Source: Lytechinus variegatus (lineage: Eukaryota; Echinodermata; Echinoidea; Temnopleuroida; Toxopneustidae). Taken from it: a DNA stretch of 64,000 nt. Shown in pieces: positions 56,591 to 64,000 of this stretch. The DNA lies in assembly GCF_018143015.1 (NCBI RefSeq), contig NC_054755.1, positions 15,574,278 to 15,638,277 on the forward strand. The letters run 5' to 3'. The notes under the pieces are model-generated. The model was not told the DNA's origin, did not search any database, and saw only the letters and a program-made list of their open reading frames with translations. The translations under genes were made by a program, and so were the position numbers. The first letter of the stretch is position 1; each line of letters opens with the position of its first letter.

Positions 56591-57130
56591 GTACACTGTA
56601 AAAATGTGGTGTTAAAGCTGACACCAATTGGTGTTAATAGAGGACCACACCCTGAGGTCTTAAAATTACATCCTAGAGATTGAACATAACACCAAAGAGT
56701 GTAAATGTAACAACCAAAGGTGTTGTAATAACACCTATAGGTGTAAAACTAACACCATCAATTTACCACCGGTGTAAAAAAAAATGGTGTGGTCCTCTAT
56801 GTACACTGGTAAACACCACAGTTTTGCTGTGTGATAACTCATGTTGGTCTTCACCTTATCCCCAGATATATGTTCATTGCAAAAACACCGGTGTTGATTT
56901 AACACCTGCCCGGTATCCATCATCGGAATAAAACAGGCATGACGGGGAAGGAAAGTGATGAAACAAAACCAGTTACAAATGAAACCGATATTGGTTTAAC
57001 ACTGCCGTTTAAACACCTGTCTGGGGTTAGCGTAATGCTGAAGTGGTGTTGTTTTAACACCTCTGAGGTGTTTCCTATATATAGATACTGATCTGGTGCT
57101 AAATCAACACCCATATTTTTGCAGTGTTGA
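56591..57130. mobile_element. TIR element with repeated GGTGTTAA/TTAACACC motifs
   Basis: The left end ACACTGTAAAAATG and the right end CATATTTTTGCAGTGTT are inverted. GGTGTT or AACACC occurs more than fifteen times inside, often as AACACCTATAGGTGT or ACACCAATTGGTGTT dyads. GAGGACCACACC (56641) is mirrored by GGTGTGGTCCTC (56787), so a shorter foldback sits at the left. Confidence 0.65.
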
Positions 57131-57690
57131 TATAATGCTCCCACCTCGTAAAATCATTAGCAATCAATAACATTTAGTATATTTATGTCCTCATGAAAGA
57201 AAATATAATTTGAAGTCAAACTTGAAAAAAGAAGATATTTTAGTCATTTCAGTATAATATGGAAGATTATTATCCATACAGACAATTTTAGAGCCCAAAT
57301 ACAAGTGTTATTTTGTTGGTGCACTCGACCCACTTAAAAAGTTTGTTGAACTCGCCTAATATTTTTTCCGAGGTGACACAATATTGAAAATATTGGACGA
57401 CTAGAAGGGGAATTCCCGAAGTGTACGCACCACTCATCGCGCGCGCATGCAGTTTTCAATGGCAAATGCGCACTCTGTGTGTTGAACTGTGATGTAACTG
57501 CAGAGTGATGAACAATTCCTATTAAATTTTTTCTACTGAGGCTGCAGCAAATCTCTAAATGCAGAGAAAACCAACAACTATTAGGAAGTTTGGAGATATA
57601 TTCGCTTTAATTTCATTTTATCCTATAATAATTTGAATATATTTTAGAAATTGAGGCACAGGAAATACTATTTTTTGCATGATAAATCGA

Positions 57691-57910
57691 GTGCGTAGCT
57701 TTAGGACCCCTTCTACATCGGGCGGCGAAATCAAGAGGTGTTCGAAAAACACGACGGGATTTTCGTATTAGTGAGTTTTGTGATATTTTCTACTTGGTTA
57801 ATGATCTTTAGAATGTTTGCCACAAATTAGTGAAATATTAAAATTGTTGAAATATTAAAATTGGGACAGTTTTTATTGTTTGAAAACAAAGTGCGTAGCT
57901 TTAGGTCCCC
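57691..57910. repeat. 200-bp-spaced direct repeat GTGCGTAGCTTTAGG
   Basis: GTGCGTAGCTTTAGGACCCC at 57691 and GTGCGTAGCTTTAGGTCCCC at 57891 are exactly 200 bp apart. Each is followed by a CATC.GGCGG or CATCATACAGCCGCG stretch. Confidence 0.7.
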
Positions 57911-58018
57911 CCATCATACAGCCGCGAGAGTCTCAGGGCGGGAGGGTAAGTTAAAAATTATTTGCTAAAATTCTCTGTATGAATAATAATCATAATACTG
58001 GATGTCCCATTTTTCGGT

Positions 58019-58118
58019 CAATACAAGGAAATATAGGACTCGCTTTGCAAAATATTGGACTCGTCTTCGACTCGTCCAATATTTATGCAAAGCTCGTCCA
58101 ATATTTCCTTGTATTAAC
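58019..58118. repeat. Long imperfect hairpin (AATACAAGGAAATAT arms)
   Basis: AATACAAGGAAATATAGGAC..GCTTTGCA.AATATTGGAC at the left pairs with GTCCAATATTTATGCAAAGC..GTCCAATATTTCCTTGTATT at the right, closing on a short TCGTCTTCGACTC centre. Confidence 0.8.
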
Positions 58119-61100
58119 CTCAAGGCCATCCAATATTATATAATTAGTCCTTGCCATTCATCACTATGACATCACAGGCGGACAAGTTAAAGTCTCCAAT
58201 GGGTATTGATTACCATATTTTACAACTTTTAAAAAATCATGACTTTCTTATTGTTCAAACTTTCACCTATTTAATTTGTCTGATTTTTCTTTTCCCTCTA
58301 AAAACAAGTTTTTATTTGGGTTGGATTCCCCTTTAAATTTTGATCCTTTCAGCAGTGTGAATCACAGCTTTCACTATATGCACACTGTCACGTGATCACA
58401 CTGAATATCCCGACACTGCATTCTTTGATGTCTTATTTTTTCTCCCGCAATCAAACTACACTCACAACAAAATACCTTTCAGTCCCATCTATATTTTGTA
58501 CACAATTCATATTTTATTAAATTCAACAATACAAAGCATAACATCGTCATTGACTGTTTCTGAACACTCTGAAAATTACAAACTATCAAAGTTTTCTCCC
58601 GGTTTAGTAATGATTCAAGAATTAGCATTTTTTAAAGAAAACTCAGAATAGATTTCGAGTTACATTTGTAATGTTTTCACAAAGGGAACACTAGGGGATC
58701 ACAATACTTTCACATCAAAATATATTTCATAAGCTGCTTCTTAAAGAATTAAACTTTTTGTATATACATACAATAATTATATGTACAGTATATATACATT
58801 ATATCATACAAAAATCTCAGTAGGGGTAAAAATAGAATTAAAAAATCTCAGCAATAAATAGGGGCGCAGGGGTACTACCTCTAAAAGTGGGGGAATCAAT
58901 AATGAAACAGGAACAGGAAGAAGAGTGTAAAAAGATGTCTGGTTCGGCATTTTTTTATATTACTTTAAAACACTTTTATCATCAAATGAAGAAATTATGT
59001 CATCCTAATCTTTAAGACCAGATAATGCATAACATGTAGTATATGCTTCTTCTAGCATGCCTATAGCTATATTTTCTCCAAAGTAGATTATATTTCTGTG
59101 TTCTCGAAAAATTTTAACAATTTTGTAAGAATTTAAAAAATGGAATAACTTCAGCCATGTCAGCACTGGCATAAAAATTGTTGGGGGGATGCGTGGGCAA
59201 AAACAACGACCAAGAAAAATGAAGGGAAAAGAAGGAGAAAATTGAAAGAAAATGATAGAGGGAGAATATTAGTCATTTTCTGAATGGTATTTTTTTTTAG
59301 ATTAATCACTACATCAGATTATGAATTTAAGAAGCTCAAAATTTTTGCTCGATCGCTATTACAGAAATTTTGCCGCGCGCGCCATGTTTGGCCGCCTCAT
59401 TTTAATTTTGTTGGCTCATTACGCCACTTCAGCAAAAAGATGACCTTGACTTCGATCATTATAACACCCGACGTTCAGTAGTTTATGTGAAAATTTTGCC
59501 TTTACTTTTTAAAGCCTCTGACGTTAGATAGTCCGTACTCCAATCATTCAACGCCGTAACTTTGTATTGGTATTTGTATAGTAATACTTATTATTGATCG
59601 ACAAGAATAAGAATATATATCTCATCGCGGGGTTCAAGGGCATCGTGCCCGGAAGAGGGGGGTGGGGCACTGTAAAAATAAGGTGAACGCCAAGCTCTTC
59701 CATGAAATGGATTTGAAAAAAGACCTATAATCAATCATGTTTCAGTCTACAACTACCAATATAACTCACTTCGCCACCCCCCCCCCCCCTAACAATGTCT
59801 CAAATGTTCTTTTGTCATGAAAGATTCAAAAGCATGTCCCATTGTCTCTGATCTTGGCAAATTTTATACCCTTCACTGTACGGGCGTAAAATCGTGAAAC
59901 GCAATTACAATTTTACATGCTTTTATGGACGACCATGGCATATGTAGTGTCCACCTTGAAATGGCAGCGCCCCGCCCGCCCCCATGTCCCCGGGATTCGT
60001 TTATGATAAGACGGAAATGGGCGGGGCTCGTTAGTACTGGAAAATCTTTGAAATCAAGATGTACAATAAATAGAGTCACATAAACTATAAGAAAACGTAT
60101 ATCTTAGTATTATTTACACAAATAATAGAACAAACATAGTTTAAACTTCGATTTCTATTCCTATGAGGGCGAATGACGAGAAAATGTCACTTTTCAGATT
60201 GAATAGCTTCACTTGCTCCCAGTGCAAGCTATATGATATCAATGATGATTTCATGACCCTGGGAGGCGGGGGTGCAGGGGGTGCCCAGAGACTTACTTGC
60301 CTTGGGTGTTGCGTGTGTTATACAATATGGGTATTACCAAATCACCTTCAATTTGTAGTGAAAATCTTTTCTTTCTTTCTTGTTTTGGTTGTCAAATTGT
60401 TCCTGAACAAAATCACCTTCATTCTGGAGACAGTGAAAACCTTGAAATATGTTCCCCATTTTGTTTTCTCCAAACCAGCACCTCCTCTGAATATCATTCC
60501 CATGACTCTGAATGGTTGTAGTAATTTAAAGTTTGCCGCACACTACACGTTCCAACCGTAAGACGATTTTTTTTATTAAATCGCATTATTTCAAGATAAA
60601 CAATAAATAAATGTCTAATATCTTTGATCTTCAATATCCATGGATAAGATAATATACCCATAGAAATATATTGGATCTGCCTTGTTCTTTTACCCCCAAA
60701 CCACTTAAATAATCATTAGGGGCTTGTTTCACGGCGAGGCGATGCCTACTGGAATAATGATTTGCCCAAATCAGGGGAAACTACTTTTCATTAACGGCTA
60801 TGTGAAGAAACGGCGTAGATTTCAGCCTATGATGAAAACATGATATTAGTGAGGAATTATTTGGAGTCGGGAGGGGGAGGCCTGTTCTTTGTACTAAAAT
60901 GACCTTCATTTGTAGTGAACCCCCCCCCCCCGTTTTTTGAGCTTCTCAAATCCCCTCCTTGGAAAAAAGCCAGATAGATCCGTCCCTGCTGGCCATGCTT
61001 GTCTGTGGTTTGGGTATATGGATAGCCAATTGCGACATAAAATACCGTTTCTCTTTATCATTTCTAGTTCACCACAGAAACATTACGATCGATGTAAACG

Positions 61101-61203
61101 AAACTTTAACATAATATTTGGCTTCCCATGAATTTAGCACAGAGATATACCATATGGTCTCAGTTAAATTCGACATCGAAATACGGGCCAATAAATATAC
61201 AAC
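58119..61203. other. Intergenic sequence on the 3' side of the TNF-ligand gene
   Basis: Holds repeat fragments only: a 3'-end-like half of a foldback (58190-58335), a CACTGGCATAAAAATTG fragment near 59162, and distant relatives of the 30-kb array (60340-60470, 60897-60970). An AT-rich stretch with AATAAA on the minus strand near 60570 could be the TNF-ligand polyadenylation region. Confidence 0.35.
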
Positions 61204-63085
61204 TTAAAATTGGGGAATCTGTAAACTACAATCTCCCCGCGTTCCTCGCTCGAACTTCGAGAGTTGAATCATACCGAAGTAGGAGTTATCTTCTGTGAGG
61301 TGGAGTCGGGACTCGGCGAGGCCAAGGGGAACAAAAGGTTTCACTCCGATGTGGTCATTGGCTTCTAGGTAATACACACCTCCTGTGTAACTGGAATCGT
61401 AAGTGCAGATATGTAGCGTGTTGAAAGCCCTGGAAATATGAAAGAATGGGGATAGATTGTAAGACGATACTAATAAATAATAATTATATTCTGCTTCTAG
61501 TGCTTGATGACGACCACAAGTTCATGGTCATTGGACCTTGGCTCCCCCCGCATGCAATGTATGCACTTTTTCCACTCGGGGGGGGGTTCAAACAAAAGTT
61601 TTCAAATTCAATTTCTAGGTATAGGCTCTCGCATCGTACCAGGAGAGAGTAACTATGGTGGAGAATGGCTAAGTGTGAATTTAAATGACCCAGGTATGAA
61701 TTAAATTCAGAACCACGACACCATAGCGCTTCCACACAATAACTTGCTTTTGAATAGAATTTATTACCTCGGAATAAAGATAGAAAAGTCGTTCTCATGG
61801 CTTAAACAGATCGACTGGTGCACAGTTTTGCATTTCATCACGATTCTTTGGAAGAGAGGCGGATCCCAACTCTTTAACCCGTCTTGACCTCTTTCTCTTT
61901 TCTATTTTTCTCTTTTCTTTTCTCTTTCCCTTTCTCTTTTCTATTTTTCTCTGCCAACAAACGTAGAGGGCAGCAACACTCTGCGATTATGATTTTCTGA
62001 AATCGCAGCCTCGAAGCTCAGGCCTTCGTTTGTCGTGTGCTATGTTTTTTTTTTCAAACGCAATTTTCTCAAAATTTTGAAAGTGATTTCATTTGTGGGA
62101 TGAAAAGATCAGTTGAAATACCATTTCATACCTCCTTCATAAGAAAAAAATATATATTCATGTTCCATATTTAAAAAAAAAAGACTTTAGGAGATGAATG
62201 CTGATCGTATATGACGTCACAAATAAAAACTGAAAATTAACTACTTTCTTATTCTTTGATGGATTTTGATCTAACCTTCACCAAACATTTTTCTTCAGTT
62301 TATCTATTTTTGCTTTTATCAAAACCAACTGTCTGTCAGAGTGAACTTCCCCTATAAAAAAAGCGACACCGAACCAGAAATTGGTTTACTTACGGACTTG
62401 TTTGTGTATGGGTCAACCTCTTTTCGATTTGCCGTCCACAGTGCGTTTTTACGTAGAGACTATGGCCTCTTCCTAAGGTATTGTTGTTACACGTTTCTAT
62501 GGTAACTTGGGCGTAAATAAAGTAGTATCCTGCGTGAGGGGCAATTAAGAATTTGTTCATTCGGAGAGGGATGCTAGCGTGGGAGTAGCTTTCTTGGTCG
62601 GTCCAAACAAACCACGCACCTGCAAAAAAACGGATAAATGAAAATTGATAATACATATTGCGCATCTATTACGATGATTGCTCCTAAAAATAACCGCAAT
62701 AATTATTATTATAACAGTACAATAACAACATTTCTGATACTAGTAGTAATAATGATGATGATGACAATGATAATAACAATAAGAATTTAGTTATAATAAT
62801 ACTGCTAAAAATATCAATAATAACAATGATGATAATGATAAAAATGGAAACAATGATAATGTTAACGCCATAAGAAATAACACAGAAAAGGATAACAGAA
62901 ATGATACCAACTGAATTAAAACTACCGTTATTGAGTCTACCATATTTATTCTTCCAACTTTAAAAAGCATCTGAAAGTGATATATTGAGAATTTCAATTC
63001 AATAAATGTTACTCACTTGCAGGATACATGTGTGATTGAGGCTGACTTGAGGCGAGCGGAACAACGTGTGCCGAAGGATCTCCAA
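61204..63085 (-). CDS. TNF-superfamily ligand, TNF-homology domain (5' partial)
   Basis: Exons 63085-63017, 62619-62394 and 61429-61204 (TAA) join in phase and give about 172 residues of a TNF homology domain. Order: GDPSAHVVPLASSQP (strand A); WFVWTDQESYSHASIPL; NKFLIAPHAGYYFIYAQVTI (the P..G.YF.Y.QV core); two cysteines in the next exon and one in ICTYDSSYTGGVYYLEANDH; then GLAESRLHLTEDNSYFGMIQL, matching the family ending with a buried YFG. The chain continues 14 residues past this. The cysteine placement and YTGGVYYL are most like EDA-type or classical TNFs, but I cannot assign a subgroup. The missing part (cytoplasmic tail, membrane anchor, stalk) would be right of the window. The first visible exon starts in phase 1 (two bases complete a codon). 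Confidence 0.9.
62700..62870. repeat. AAT/ATG trinucleotide-rich low-complexity tract
   Basis: TAATAATGATGATGATGACA, ATAATAACAAT and similar runs in the TNF-ligand intron between exons 63017-63085 and 62394-62619. Confidence 0.65.
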
Positions 63086-63840
63086 CTGAAAAAAATATAT
63101 TAAAAATAAATTTAAAAAATAGAATAAGTGAAAGGTTAAGAAAAATGCCATCCTGCGAGTAAAAGCCTTTTTTTTACAAGATTATCAGGTCTTGTCACGA
63201 TTACACTCATCCAAACACTTTTTTTATTCTTTTATTTTATTAAATGCCTCAAATAAATATAAATGGAGATATACAAATGCCTATTGCCATTCAATTTTAT
63301 TTCCTTTTCACAGTACGTGTTGTACATATAAGATAAGACCACCATTACATCACGACGGCAGTCTCGCGCATTTATCAATTTATTGTGTGTTTTGTTAATT
63401 TAAATGTGAAGTTTATGCTATAATTGATTATTTTTTACACTGTATTATGTAAACACATTTGATATTATGTATGGTATTATTTTGAACGCATTAATAAATC
63501 AAACATATGAACAAACATATTATAATTGAATTTATCATAATTTACATCACAATAACATCAATAATAATAATTAACAATAAAACATTATTTTGATTATCAT
63601 TATAACTTATCGAATTAGATATCAAAGAAAAAGATATTAAAAACGAATAAATGATCAAAATAAAAACAAAGTCCGTCTAGAATCTGCGTACTTATCAAAT
63701 ATATAAAATAAATATTGAAATGAATTTACTGGCCTTGAGAAACCAAACCAAACATCATCTGAACCATGCCATGAAATTTAAGCAAATAGTGAATAATGGA
63801 TCAGCGTGTTAATAACATACAGTGATTATAAAGACATGAA
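63086..63840. other. TNF-ligand intron or upstream sequence
   Basis: AT-rich, no exon recognised. The exon that precedes 63017-63085 must end with one base of a codon and was not found here. Confidence 0.4.
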
Positions 63841-63900
63841 TTACTGACGTCACGTGATATCTGATGACGTCAGTTGAACTAAGCATCACGACGTCACAGG
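63841..63900. promoter_or_regulatory. Cluster of CRE-like TGACGTCA sites with an E-box
   Basis: Full TGACGTCA palindromes lie at 63845-63852 and 63864-63871, a CGACGTCA near 63889, and CACGTG overlaps the first at 63851-63856. It lies on the 5' side of the visible TNF-ligand exons, in an intron or upstream region. Confidence 0.45.
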
Positions 63901-63904
63901 AATG

Positions 63905-64000
63905 AAACCTGGTGAGTGTTTCATCAACATTTGTTGTCCGACAAGTTTTCAAATCTGACAACTTTTCTGGATTTTGATTGGCTGAGAAGCAGTGTTACTA
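63905..64000. repeat. Copy of the 20.1-kb dispersed repeat, inverted, cut by window edge
   Basis: TTGTCCGACAAGTTTTCAAA, TCTGACAACTTTTCTGG and GATTGGCTGAGAAGCAGTG are the reverse complement of the 20124-20222 sequence with several changes. Confidence 0.55.

Noticed and set aside
60163..60561. 132-residue open frame on +
   Set aside because: No domain; part overlaps sequence related to the T-run/G-run repeat at 30 kb.

Overview
This is eukaryotic genomic DNA, about 35% GC by eye. Short exons are separated by GT..AG introns, and most of the window is dispersed repeats. I read it as a marine deuterostome invertebrate, most likely a sea urchin. The grounds are a SHARK-type tyrosine kinase (a family absent from vertebrates), animal NHLRC3 and TNF-ligand genes, tRNA-derived SINEs, and many short palindromic DNA elements with GGGGCCC-like ends of the kind common in echinoderm genomes. 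The species call is inference. No prokaryotic feature (operon, ribosome binding site, CRISPR array) is present.

Genes, left to right: (1) the last four coding exons of a SHARK kinase on + (598-3040); its N-terminal part lies left of the window. (2) A complete 11-exon, 487-residue MFS transporter of the oxalate:formate-antiporter-like group on - (32874 down to 18163). (3) A complete 3-exon, 405-residue protein of unknown function on - (42813 down to 39947). (4) A complete 5-exon NHLRC3 gene on + (43405-46662), head-to-head with gene 3 across about 590 bp that carries a GC box and two M-box/E-box sites. (5) The last three coding exons of a TNF-superfamily ligand on - (63085 down to 61204); its N-terminal part lies right of the window. 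All exon joins were built by hand from splice sites and reading phase. I see no functional link between the five genes beyond the shared promoter interval of genes 3 and 4.

The rest is repeats: several families of terminal-inverted-repeat (TIR) and foldback elements, including one nested inside another and one with piggyBac-type TTAA/CCCT ends; tRNA-derived SINEs of at least two types; a decayed non-LTR retrotransposon (33.3-35.4 kb, minus strand) split by a foldback element; a Pearl/Helitron-like element with six ~155-bp core repeats; and several local tandem arrays and long palindromes. The longest gene-poor stretches are about 3-18 kb and 47-61 kb.

The most unusual items are the partial tandem duplication of a transporter exon with its splice acceptor, the element built from TTCG..CGAA units at 28.5 kb, the G-run/T-run array at 30.0-30.7 kb, the long palindromes at 42.2, 52.1 and 58.0 kb, and the unrecognised 405-residue gene. 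I found nothing I could defend as a wholly new biological system.
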